A stretch of DNA of 32,135 nucleotides from an uncultured Collinsella sp. (GTDB lineage Bacteria; Actinomycetota; Coriobacteriia; Coriobacteriales; Coriobacteriaceae): positions 1 through 32,135 of the forward strand of contig CABSYW010000030.1 of NCBI GenBank assembly GCA_902482035.1, written 5' to 3'. The position numbers and the translations under genes are program-made. Position 1 is the first letter of the stretch. The number at the start of each line of letters is the position of its first letter. The notes under the pieces are model-generated. The model did no database searches, was not told where the DNA came from, and saw only the letters and a list, made by a program, of their open reading frames with translations. Shown here piece by piece: positions 18,863-26,576 of this stretch.

Positions 18863-18947
18863 CTAGTCATTGGGGACGTTCTTAAATGACTAGTCAAACA
18901 AGAGCGTCCCCAATGACCACTCATTTAAGTCTGTCCCCAATGACTAG
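18863..18947. repeat. Inverted pair of REP-like intergenic elements
   Basis: CTAGTCATTGGGGACGTTCT with its continuation TAAATGACTAG (18863-18893) has an inverted relative at about 18918-18947, and a further inverted core GCGTCCCCAATGA sits at 18904-18916. Each unit is itself flanked by CTAGTCATT/AATGACTAG. The last unit supplies the TAG stop of the minus-strand peptidase gene. This looks like a family of short palindromic intergenic repeats. Confidence 0.7.
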
Positions 18948-19945
18948 TAGTAGGCCCACATGGCTTCGACTTCGTTGAGGACCTCTACGACGCCCCAGCG
19001 GCGGGCGCTGCGGCTGGCCGAGTTGGGGTCGTAGACGCCAATCTGGTTGGCGTCGTCGATGCCGTAGAGCACGATGTAGTGGCCTACGTTGGTAAACGTA
19101 CCGGGTCGCACTGCGGCGATGACGGGCACACCCGAGCGAAGTGCTTGGGTAATCGATTCGCGATCGTTATAGAGCTGTGTTCCGTTGAGCCCCAGCTGCC
19201 ACGCACCGCCTGTCATAAACGACCACTCGGTGGCACCAGTGGGGGCGTAGTTGCCGGCTTCGGCCAGTGCGCATATATCGACCGGCGTCTTATCGGTGTG
19301 GCCGGTCTTAAAGATATAGACCATGGTGAGGCAAGTGGGGCCGCAAGCGTTTTCGCGAATAGTGCCACCGGCATAGGGCAGCTCCGACCATGCGGGGTCA
19401 ATTTGGTAGATGTGGGGCATGGTGCCGGCCTGCCATTGCGAGCGTGGGGTCGAGAACGCAAAGGAGTAACCGGGCGCGACGGGAGCTTTAAGCAGCTTGT
19501 CCTCGGCAGTGGGCTCAAGACCGGCTGATCCGTGCGAGATACAGGATCCCAAAAACACAAAGACGAGGCAGGCGGCAATGGAGCAAAGCGCAAGGCGTAG
19601 ACGGCGGGCTGGAAGTGCGTGGCTTGTGGTGTGCGACGCGGGGCGAGGGGCGGAATTGCCGCGATTGCGTTGAGGTGGCGAAAAGGAGCGCTTAACGTAG
19701 TGGTCGGTCGTACGGCAATCGTAGCGGCGCGGCTGCGATGTGTCGGTCTGGCGTTGGCGTGTGCTCGTGCTCACGCGGTCTGACTGCTGCGCGGTACGGC
19801 TTTGTTGCCGAGAAGAAGCCCCGGGCTGCTCTTGGGGGCGCTGCTGGTTGCCGTTGTCGGAGGTGCTTCTGGGCGTTGGCGTGGTGCGGCCGGCAAGGCG
19901 CACGCTTTGTGGCCGTTGGTCGCCGTCATTGTATCCGTATGCCAT
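18944..19945 (-). CDS. Membrane-anchored C39-like cysteine peptidase
   Basis: The C-terminal half of this 333-aa protein matches the C39-like fold: ENACGPTCLTMVY with catalytic Cys 201, NVGHYIVLYGID with His 289, and VYDPNS with Asp 306. A single helix at about 116-134 (LRLALCSIAACLVFVFLGS) precedes it, so the enzyme domain should be outside the membrane. The first 110 residues are an unusual Gln/Arg/Ser/Thr-rich disordered cytoplasmic segment. Such proteins cleave peptides or cell-surface substrates; the substrate here is unknown and no ABC transporter or leader peptide gene adjoins, which argues against bacteriocin export. ATG at 19943-19945 is 6 nt after AAGGTG; a GTG at 19954 is less well placed. 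Confidence 0.8.
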   Translation of the reverse strand: MAYGYNDGDQRPQSVRLAGRTTPTPRSTSDNGNQQRPQEQPGASSRQQSRTAQQSDRVSTSTRQRQTDTSQPRRYDCRTTDHYVKRSFSPPQRNRGNSAPRPASHTTSHALPARRLRLALCSIAACLVFVFLGSCISHGSAGLEPTAEDKLLKAPVAPGYSFAFSTPRSQWQAGTMPHIYQIDPAWSELPYAGGTIRENACGPTCLTMVYIFKTGHTDKTPVDICALAEAGNYAPTGATEWSFMTGGAWQLGLNGTQLYNDRESITQALRSGVPVIAAVRPGTFTNVGHYIVLYGIDDANQIGVYDPNSASRSARRWGVVEVLNEVEAMWAYY

Positions 19946-20042
19946 TCGAATCACCTTGCCTCGTGTGTAACTTGTCTATCCTACATAAAAAGATGCACGA
20001 CACATGGGTATGTGCGCCAAAAGCCTGACAAATGGTATGAAC

Positions 20043-20300
20043 GTTGCCGCGCCGCGCGCCAAGCGTCACGGCAACAGGTATTCAAAAGCAGACAAGATGA
20101 AAGCGTCCAGGACGAATGACGTCTCCCGCCGTTCGTCCCAAAAACGGTGCCGCTCGTTTTGCAGTTCTGCCTTCGGTCGAGCTGCGAGCGGCGCTGCTGC
20201 GCCAAGGCCGTATCTTAAAGCCATGGAATAAAAGCGCGCGGCAAAACGGACCGCGCAAGGGGTGACGCCAGGGGGCGTCAAAAAGGAAAGGAGGGGAACA
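20043..20300 (+). promoter_or_regulatory. Structured leader of the amino acid permease gene
   Basis: The 355-nt gap 19946-20300 has no convincing gene but many hairpins on the permease side: GTTGCCG/CGGCAAC (20043-20075), GCCGCTCG/CGAGCGGC (20150-20192), and GACGCC/GGCGTC just before the ribosome site. A chain of stems before a transporter gene suggests a cis-acting RNA, but I do not recognise a lysine, glycine or T-box signature. Confidence 0.35.
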
Positions 20301-21752
20301 ATGGCGGACAAGAACGCAGAAGTTGCAGTCGAGGACAACGGCGGCATGAAGAAAACGCTTTCGCTCTGGAACTTCTTCACCATCGGTTTCGGTGCCATCA
20401 TCGGTACCGGTTGGGTTCTGCAGGTCGGCGACTGGATGGTCGTGGGCGGCGGTCCCGTTCCCGCTATGATCGCATTCCTCTTGGGTGCAATCTTCCTCGT
20501 GCCCGTCGGAGCTGTTTTCGGTGAGCTCACGGCTGCTATCCCCATCTCGGGCGGCATCGTCGAGTATGTCGATCGTAGCTTTGGCCGTACGATGAGCTAC
20601 ATCACCGGCTGGCTCCTGGCCCTGGGCAACGGCATCCTGTGCCCGTGGGAGGCCATCGCCATCTCGACCCTCGTGTCCGAGATGTTCGGCAGCCTGCCCG
20701 GCCTTGAGTGGCTGCGCGCCGTCAAGCTCTACACCATCCTGGGCGCCGACGTTTACCTGTTCCCGACGCTAATCGCGCTCGGCTTTGCGACCTACGTCAT
20801 CTTCCTCAACTTCCGCGGTGCCAGCTCGGCCGCCAAGCTGCAAGCCTTCCTGACCAAGGCCCTGCTCTGCGGCATGCTGCTCGCCATGGGCGTCTCGCTG
20901 TTCACCGGCTCGCCGGACAACGCCATGCCCGTGTTCTCCCAGGTCACCGGTGCTGGCGGCGGCAAGCCTGCTACCGAGGGCACCAGCCTGTTCGCAGGCA
21001 TCGTTTCGGTCCTGGTTCTGACCCCGTTCTTCTACGCCGGTTTCGACACCATTCCTCAGCAGGCTGAGGAAGCGGCCGAGGGCCTCAACTGGAACAAGTT
21101 CGGCAAGATCATCTCCCTGGCCCTGCTGGCCGCAGGCGGCTTCTACATGGTCTGCATCTACTCGTTCGGCACCATCCTCGACTGGCATGAGTTTGTTAAG
21201 AGCCCGGTTCCCGCGCTTGCCTGCCTCAAGGGCATCAACATGCTCCTGTACCTGGCCATGCTCGTCATCGCCACGCTTGGACCCATGGGCCCGATGAACT
21301 CCTTCTACGGCGCCACGAGCCGCATCATGCTCGCCATGGGCCGAAAGGGCCAGCTGCCCGAGAAGTTCGCCGAGGTCGATCCCAAGTCCGGCGCTCCCAA
21401 GCTCGCCTGCGTCGTTCTGGGCGTCATCACCGTCGTCGGTCCGTTCCTGGGCAAGAACATGCTCATCCCTCTGACCAACGTGTCGGCTCTCGCCTTCATC
21501 TTCTCCTGCGGCATGGTCGCCCTCGCTTGCCTGCGCATGCGCTTCACCGAGCCCGACCTGCCTCGTCCCTACGAGGTGCCCGGCGGCAAGTTTGGCATCA
21601 GCCTCGCTATCGTTGCCTGCGGCACCATCATTGGCCTGCTCGTGATCCCGTTCTCTCCCGCCTCCCTCAACATGGTGGAGTGGAGCATCGTGATCGGCTG
21701 GTTGGCTGTTGGCCTGGCCCTCATGGCTTTCACCAATTCCCGCAAAAAGTAA
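20301..21752 (+). CDS. APC-family amino acid permease
   Basis: The 483-aa product is a polytopic inner-membrane transporter of the amino acid/polyamine/organocation superfamily with about 12 helices. Family features are GFGAIIGTGWVL in helix 1, ELTAAIPISGGIVEYVDRSFG around helices 2-3, PFFYAGFDTIPQQAEEA in helix 6, GPMNSFYGATSRIMLAMGRKG in helix 8 and LPRPYEVPGG before the last helices. The substrate is not determined by sequence; an amino acid or its derivative is expected. ATG at 20301 has AAAGGAGGGG just upstream. An amidohydrolase follows in the same direction after 131 nt, so import followed by hydrolysis is a reasonable guess. Codon use suggests high expression. Confidence 0.92.
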   Translation: MADKNAEVAVEDNGGMKKTLSLWNFFTIGFGAIIGTGWVLQVGDWMVVGGGPVPAMIAFLLGAIFLVPVGAVFGELTAAIPISGGIVEYVDRSFGRTMSYITGWLLALGNGILCPWEAIAISTLVSEMFGSLPGLEWLRAVKLYTILGADVYLFPTLIALGFATYVIFLNFRGASSAAKLQAFLTKALLCGMLLAMGVSLFTGSPDNAMPVFSQVTGAGGGKPATEGTSLFAGIVSVLVLTPFFYAGFDTIPQQAEEAAEGLNWNKFGKIISLALLAAGGFYMVCIYSFGTILDWHEFVKSPVPALACLKGINMLLYLAMLVIATLGPMGPMNSFYGATSRIMLAMGRKGQLPEKFAEVDPKSGAPKLACVVLGVITVVGPFLGKNMLIPLTNVSALAFIFSCGMVALACLRMRFTEPDLPRPYEVPGGKFGISLAIVACGTIIGLLVIPFSPASLNMVEWSIVIGWLAVGLALMAFTNSRKK

Positions 21753-21772
21753 CGCCTGGCCGGGGCGGATCG

Positions 21773-21853
21773 GGTGCGCGGAATCCTCTCTCCCGCGCAC
21801 CGAACCCGGCACCACTTGGGTAGCTTTGTGAGGCCTTAACCCAACACGGCCTC
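21773..21853 (+). other. Intercistronic hairpins between permease and amidohydrolase genes
   Basis: GGTGCGCGG/CCGCGCACC (21773-21801) forms a perfect 9-bp stem with an 11-nt loop; GAGGCC/GGCCTC (21830-21853) forms a weaker one. Neither is followed by a T-run, so they may tune mRNA stability rather than end transcription. Confidence 0.5.
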
Positions 21854-21883
21854 GCCCACTATATGGATCCATAAGGAGGAACC

Positions 21884-23161
21884 ATGTCCACTAAGTATGC
21901 AATCGTTGGCGGCAAGCTCATCGACGGTACCGGTGCCGAGCCGGTCGAGAACTCCCTCGTTCTCGTCGACGACAACGGCAAGATCGAGTACGCCGGCACT
22001 ATGCAGGACCTTCCTGAGGGCGTTGAGGTTATCGATGCCGCCGGCAAGACCGTCCTTCCCGGCCTGATCGACACCCACCTGCACTTCTCGGGCAACTTGA
22101 CCGACGATGACACCGACTGGGTCATGCAGCCGCTCCTCGAGAAGCAGGCCGTCGCCGTCAAGCAGGCCTACGACTGCCTCACCCACGGCCTCACCACCGT
22201 CTGCGAGATCGGCCGCTTTGGTATCCAGATCCGTGACTGCATCGACAAGGGCGTCTTCAAGGGCCCGCGCGTTCTGGCCACCGGCCTTGGCTTCTGCCGC
22301 GTTGCCGGCCACGGCGACTCCCACCACTGCAGCCAGGAGCTCAACAAGGAATCGCACCCCTGGGGCGATCAGGTCGACGGTCCTTGGGATCTGCGCAAGG
22401 CCGTCCGTCGTCGCCTGCGCGAGAACCCCGATGCCATCAAGATCTGGGCTACCGGTGGCGGCATCTGGCGCTGGGACTCCGGTCGCGACCAGCACTACTG
22501 CTCCGAGGAGATCCAGGCCGTGGTCGAAGAGGCAAAGATGGTCGGCATCCCCGTGTGGAGCCACTGCTACAACAACCACGCCGCTGCCTACGATTCCGTT
22601 CGCTTTGGCTGCGAGCAGCTGATTCACGGCTTCGATATCGATGAGCGCACCATGGACCTCATGGCCGAGCAGGGCACCTTCTTCACCCCGACGATCGCCT
22701 TCCTGCCCACCTGGTACGCCACCTATCCGCCCGTCTACGTCCCCGAGCTGCACGACAAGTACGAGGGCACCCTGGTCGAGAAGGAGCTGCAGCGCAACTA
22801 CGATTGCCTGCGCGAGGCCAAGAAGCGCGGCGTCGTCATGACGATCGGCTCCGACTCCTTCTCCTTCGTCACCCCGTACGGCACCTGCTCCATCGAGGAG
22901 ATGTACGAGTTCGTCGACAAGATCGGCTTCACCCCGGTCGAGACCATCACCTGTGCCACTCTCAACGGTGCCAAGATGTGCCACATCGAGGACGAGACCG
23001 GTTCCATCGAGGCCGGCAAGTGCGCCGACCTGCTGGTCGTCAACGGTGACGTCGCCGCCGACATCCACGTGCTCAACACCGACAACATGGACGTCATCAT
23101 GAAGGACGGCTGGATTGTCGAGGGCGGCACCTTCGGCGAGGCAAACAAGTACAGCGCCTAA
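21884..23161 (+). CDS. Metal-dependent amidohydrolase
   Basis: The 425-aa cytoplasmic enzyme belongs to the amidohydrolase superfamily, in the group of imidazolonepropionase-like and prolidase-like enzymes. The metal site is complete: HLH (H65, H67), a Lys that could be carboxylated (K186 in AIKIWATGG), His 227 (WSHCYNNH), His 248 (LIHGFD) and Asp 324 (IGSDSFS). The N-terminal strand domain GGKLIDGTGAEPVENSLVLVDD and the C-terminal IEAGKCADLLVVNGD are typical. The true substrate is not determined; dipeptides, N-acyl or ureido amino acids are candidates. ATG at 21884 follows AAGGAGGAACC. It pairs with the upstream permease and, more distantly, with arcC. Codon use is strongly biased, so it is probably well expressed. 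Confidence 0.9.
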   Translation: MSTKYAIVGGKLIDGTGAEPVENSLVLVDDNGKIEYAGTMQDLPEGVEVIDAAGKTVLPGLIDTHLHFSGNLTDDDTDWVMQPLLEKQAVAVKQAYDCLTHGLTTVCEIGRFGIQIRDCIDKGVFKGPRVLATGLGFCRVAGHGDSHHCSQELNKESHPWGDQVDGPWDLRKAVRRRLRENPDAIKIWATGGGIWRWDSGRDQHYCSEEIQAVVEEAKMVGIPVWSHCYNNHAAAYDSVRFGCEQLIHGFDIDERTMDLMAEQGTFFTPTIAFLPTWYATYPPVYVPELHDKYEGTLVEKELQRNYDCLREAKKRGVVMTIGSDSFSFVTPYGTCSIEEMYEFVDKIGFTPVETITCATLNGAKMCHIEDETGSIEAGKCADLLVVNGDVAADIHVLNTDNMDVIMKDGWIVEGGTFGEANKYSA

Positions 23162-23202
23162 GCTACCGTTCATCGATGGCTTGATGTAAAACACAGTATT
23201 TG

Positions 23203-23217
23203 ATTGCATAATGCAAT
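23203..23217. promoter_or_regulatory. Palindrome ATTGCATAATGCAAT upstream of the first sensor kinase
   Basis: A perfect 15-nt palindrome around one central A, containing TTGCATAAT (23204-23212). CATAAT here could also be a -10, with transcription starting at the following hairpin. It shares its core with 6459-6493 and 17557-17565. Confidence 0.45.
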
Positions 23218-23219
23218 GG

Positions 23220-23246
23220 AGAGGGTCGCTTGCGGCCCTCTTTATT
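23220..23246 (+). terminator. Terminator-like hairpin in the sensor kinase leader
   Basis: AGAGGGTCG (23220-23228) pairs with CGGCCCTCT (23233-23241), 9 bp with one G-U, and runs into TTATT. It is 58 nt after the amidohydrolase stop, so it may end that transcript, but only 33 nt separate it from the kinase start, leaving no room for a promoter. Confidence 0.6.
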
Positions 23247-23279
23247 GCTATGGGGTGCGTCAGTAAGAAGGAGATGACG

Positions 23280-24665
23280 GTGGATCTCAATAGGCTGATT
23301 CTGGGCAAGAGCTACAACTCTACCAAGGTCTTTCGTACCGCTCAGCATGTGGCTCAAGCCATCTTGCTCGGTATTGTCGTTCCGCTGCTTATCCTGCTGC
23401 TCATCTGGGATCTAACCGATAATCCCAATCCCGTTCCGGCCGTTGTCGTCATTGCCGGCTTGGTCATGCTGTGCTTCTTCTTCTCGTACGTCTTTGTCGT
23501 TCCCGACGACCTCACATCGAGCGCAACCGACCGCACGCTCGCCATCGCTTCAAAAATATTCGCCTACACGTCGCGCGGCCTTACGCCCGAAGCTGCCCTG
23601 GGCGCCTCTAAGATCATCCTGTCCGAAACTATCGCCTCTGCCATCTGCTTTACCGACGGCAAGCAGGTGTTGGCAAGCTGGGGCGAGGACTCGGCAAAAT
23701 GCCCCGCGGGCACCCCGGTGGTACTGCGGACTACGCTCAACGTGATCAACAGCGGTGAGCAAAGCGTGTTCTCGCGCGATGCCTCGACCGAGACGGGTGG
23801 CTACTTTCCGCGCCTGCGCGCCGGTATTGTCGCACCGCTTACCGTGCGCGGGCATTGCGTGGGCACGCTCGAGCTGTATTATCCCCGTCTGAGCAGCATC
23901 GATATGCGCCAGACGGCGCTTGCCTCGGGCTTTGCCGACCTCATTTCCACGCAGCTTGCGAGCTTTGAGCTTGAGCGCCAGGACGAGCTTACGGCCCGCG
24001 TGGAGCTGCGTGCCTTGCAATCGCAGGTCGATCCTCATTTTCTGTTTAACACCATCAGCACCATCGTGTCGCTCGTACGTACCGAGCCGGACAAGGCAAG
24101 GTCGCTGCTGATCGACTTTTCCAATTACTACCGTCAGACGCTTTCTGATTCCGATACCCTCACAACGCTCGAGCACGAGGTGGAACAGGGCACTCGCTAT
24201 ATCAATCTTATGCAGGCTCGTTATGGCGACGGCCGTCTGCGCGTCTCGGTCGATATCGACTTTGAGGTGCGCGATTGCATGGTGCCGCCGTTTATCTTGC
24301 AGCCGTTGCTCGAAAACTGCATCAAGCACGCGCAGCGCGAGACCGAGCCGCTTTCTATTCATGTTAGGGCTTTCGAGACCGATGACGGTTTGGAGATCAT
24401 CGTCGAGGACGATGGCATCGGTATGAGCGAAGAAGTCTGCGCGCATCTGTTTGAGCAACATCGCCTGGAGGAGCCCGAGAGCATTACCGCCGACGGTTCC
24501 ATCAAACGAGGCTGCGGCTTGGCGCTCTTTAACGTACTTCAGCGCATCCATTTTTTTTACGGAGAAGATTCCGGCATGCGCGTGAAGTCCCAGGAGGGCG
24601 TGGGAACGCAGGTCATCGTCGAGCTGAACGGCGAGCCGCATGAGCCGGCGCCGTTGACGGCGTAG
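23280..24665 (+). CDS. LytS/YehU-type sensor histidine kinase (first copy)
   Basis: Two membrane helices (about 24-44 and 52-74) are followed by a GAF-like sensor domain (about 85-215; AGIVAPLTVRGHCVGTLELYY), the His_kinase family motif LQSQVDPHFLFNTIS with the phosphorylated His 253, and an HATPase domain with LLENCIKHAQRE, VEDDGIGMS and GCGLALFNV. It phosphorylates the LytTR regulator encoded 38 nt downstream. LytS-type systems commonly respond to pyruvate or envelope state, but the signal here is unknown. AAGGAG (23268-23273) abuts the ATG at 23274 yet lies 6 nt from the GTG at 23280, so GTG is preferred (461 aa). A closely similar kinase is encoded at 29192. Confidence 0.92.
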   Translation: MDLNRLILGKSYNSTKVFRTAQHVAQAILLGIVVPLLILLLIWDLTDNPNPVPAVVVIAGLVMLCFFFSYVFVVPDDLTSSATDRTLAIASKIFAYTSRGLTPEAALGASKIILSETIASAICFTDGKQVLASWGEDSAKCPAGTPVVLRTTLNVINSGEQSVFSRDASTETGGYFPRLRAGIVAPLTVRGHCVGTLELYYPRLSSIDMRQTALASGFADLISTQLASFELERQDELTARVELRALQSQVDPHFLFNTISTIVSLVRTEPDKARSLLIDFSNYYRQTLSDSDTLTTLEHEVEQGTRYINLMQARYGDGRLRVSVDIDFEVRDCMVPPFILQPLLENCIKHAQRETEPLSIHVRAFETDDGLEIIVEDDGIGMSEEVCAHLFEQHRLEEPESITADGSIKRGCGLALFNVLQRIHFFYGEDSGMRVKSQEGVGTQVIVELNGEPHEPAPLTA

Positions 24666-24703
24666 CACGCGGTTGGATTGAGAGAAAAAGAGGGGAAGCA
24701 CAT

Positions 24704-25438
24704 ATGTCCGAAGGCTGGAACATCTTGGTGGTTGATGACGAGCCTCCCATTAGGGCTGAGCTACGCTATCTGTTGGAAAAGGATACGCGTGTGGGTCAGA
24801 TTGCCGAGGCGGGCAATGTCACCGAAGCCGTGGAGTCGATTCTGTCGAACAAGCCCGACGTGTTGTTTTTAGACATTACCATGCCCGGTCGCTCGGGAAT
24901 TGAGCTTGCCGAGACGCTGCAGAACCTAAAGACGCCGCCGGTGGTTGTGTTTGTGACGGCGTTTGCCGAGTATGCGGCTGATGCCTATAACCTCGATGCC
25001 GTCGATTATGTCGTCAAGCCGGTCGAGGACGCACGCCTGTCAAAGGCACTCGACAAGATCGAGGCAGCCTTGGGTGTCCGTCGTGTTATCCACGCTCCGC
25101 GCCAGCCTTTGCGTCTGACGGTGGACCGCGGGGGCAAAAAGGTGTTCATTCCCGCCGCAGACGTCTGCTACTTTGAGGCGCGCGCCGATTTTTGCAACGC
25201 CATCTGCGCCGAGGGAACGTACCTGATCAATGAGTCGATCTCCTCGCTCGAGCGTCGCTTGGACTCCGAGGGCTTTATTCGCGTTCATCGCAGCTATCTG
25301 GTCAATTTGGAAGACGTGCACAATGTTGAGATTGGCTCCACGGGGTTGATGGAGCTCAGGCTCGACCGCGTGAACTCGACGGTACCGGTGTCCCGTCGTC
25401 GTGCCGCCGAGGTCAAGTCGCACCTGGGGCTTGCGTAA
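24704..25438 (+). CDS. LytTR response regulator (first copy)
   Basis: The 244-aa DNA-binding regulator has a receiver domain (NILVVDDEPPIRAEL, phospho-acceptor Asp 57 in VLFLDITMPG, VFVTAF and the conserved Lys in VVKPVEDAR) and a C-terminal LytTR domain (about 130-240; PLRLTVDRGGKKVFI, CYFEARADFCN, FIRVHRSYLVNL). It should bind pairs of LytTR boxes in target promoters. ATG at 24704 follows AGAGGGGAAG. It forms an operon with the sensor kinase just upstream. The receiver aligns closely with the second regulator at 30608. Confidence 0.95.
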   Translation: MSEGWNILVVDDEPPIRAELRYLLEKDTRVGQIAEAGNVTEAVESILSNKPDVLFLDITMPGRSGIELAETLQNLKTPPVVVFVTAFAEYAADAYNLDAVDYVVKPVEDARLSKALDKIEAALGVRRVIHAPRQPLRLTVDRGGKKVFIPAADVCYFEARADFCNAICAEGTYLINESISSLERRLDSEGFIRVHRSYLVNLEDVHNVEIGSTGLMELRLDRVNSTVPVSRRRAAEVKSHLGLA

Positions 25439-25492
25439 GAGGCTTGCGTGCCGTCGTTTACCATCGCAGGTTTGGCATGGGCGCGCGGTGGG

Positions 25493-25498
25493 CATAAT
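25493..25498 (+). promoter_or_regulatory. Candidate promoter of the phospholipase-like gene
   Basis: TTTGGC (25471-25476), a 16-nt spacer and CATAAT (25493-25498) preceded by GTGGG, ending 32 nt before the ATG. This is the best -35/-10 pair in the window. Confidence 0.4.
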
Positions 25499-25530
25499 GG
25501 GTGGCATCGAATGAAATCGAAAGGATCATT

Positions 25531-26475
25531 ATGCCCGCGCTTATCACCCATCATCTGTTTGGCGAGGAAAGCATCGACCGTCTTCCGCAGGGCGTCATCA
25601 CGTCCGATGAAGAGCGCATTGCCTTTATCTTGGGCAACCAAGGCCCCGACCCGTTTTTCTTTCACATTCTGACACCGCGTGTTTCCGACTGCACGCTGCT
25701 GGCGCAGGTCATGCATCGGTCGCGCATGTCTCGCCAGTTCGCGTGCCTGCGCGACGGCGTGTCGCATCTGCTGCCGCGCGACGCCAGCTTGGGTCGCGCC
25801 TTTGCGCTGGGCTTGCTGTCTCATTACGTGCTCGACCGCAACGCCCACCCCTTTGTCTATGAGCAGCAGTTTGGCATCGTGGAATCCGACTCAGAGCTTG
25901 AGGATTCGAGCAGTCAGGTCCATGCCGTGATCGAGAGCGACCTGGATGTACTGATGCTGCAGCTTAAACGCGCCGGCGCTACGGTCGACGATTACCCGCC
26001 GGCGGGCGAGATCGTCACCACCGATCGCATCAATCGCGTGGCCGGCGTGCTGATGAGCTATGTTGCCGGACGCGTGTACGGCATTGACATTCCGGCGGGG
26101 GAGTACGGTGCTGCCGTTGCCAATATGCAGCGACTTTACCGCGCGATTGAGCCGGCCGGCTCCGTAAAGACGCGCGCGATCTCGCTGGTTGAGGGCTTGG
26201 TGCACGACTACTCGCTGCTCGACGGCCTTGCCCATCGCGTGACGACGGAGCTGCCCGAGCGCACCGGTAACCTGGGCTATCTGACATGGAAGAATCCCTT
26301 TACCGACGAGGTCTCGAACGAGAGTTTCCCCGAGGTCTTTGATCGCGCGCTGGTCGATTACGAGTGCACGGTCGCACGTTTTATCGAGACCGGTGACATG
26401 GATGCCGTGACCAGTCACGTCAACTACAGCGGTCGCGTGCTCGAAGCCGATGAGGAGTTCGACCGCGAGGAATAG
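25531..26475 (+). CDS. Zinc-dependent phospholipase C-like protein
   Basis: The 314-aa product resembles the bacterial zinc-dependent phospholipase C (S1-P1 related) family: PALITHHLFG at the N-terminus with metal His 7 and 8, GNQGPDPFFFH, and the long helix LLSHYVLDRNAHPFVYEQ carrying further His and Asp ligands, then HAVIESDLD. There is no signal peptide, unlike secreted toxins of this family, so it is probably cytoplasmic and of unknown substrate; many such intracellular members exist in Firmicutes and Coriobacteria. The ATG has AAAGGA 6 nt upstream. It follows the regulator gene by 92 nt with its own promoter candidate. Confidence 0.8.
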   Translation: MPALITHHLFGEESIDRLPQGVITSDEERIAFILGNQGPDPFFFHILTPRVSDCTLLAQVMHRSRMSRQFACLRDGVSHLLPRDASLGRAFALGLLSHYVLDRNAHPFVYEQQFGIVESDSELEDSSSQVHAVIESDLDVLMLQLKRAGATVDDYPPAGEIVTTDRINRVAGVLMSYVAGRVYGIDIPAGEYGAAVANMQRLYRAIEPAGSVKTRAISLVEGLVHDYSLLDGLAHRVTTELPERTGNLGYLTWKNPFTDEVSNESFPEVFDRALVDYECTVARFIETGDMDAVTSHVNYSGRVLEADEEFDREE

Positions 26476-26529
26476 GGCCCGTGCGTGCCCCTTTGCCGAA
26501 TCCTTACCGGCGGTTCTGGACAATTGGGG

Positions 26530-26535
26530 TACGAT
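26530..26535 (+). promoter_or_regulatory. Candidate -10 for the MFS gene
   Basis: AATTGGGGTACGAT carries TACGAT preceded by GGGG, 41 nt before the MFS start codon. No -35 at normal spacing. Confidence 0.35.
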
Positions 26536-26576
26536 GAACTAACTGCATATCGGGCGAATACGAAGGGTCCCTGTCC

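Noticed and set aside
21836..23308. 490-codon open frame antisense to the amidohydrolase gene
   Set aside because: Same cause as the nifJ antisense frame; the plus strand encodes a complete metal-binding enzyme with a strong ribosome site.
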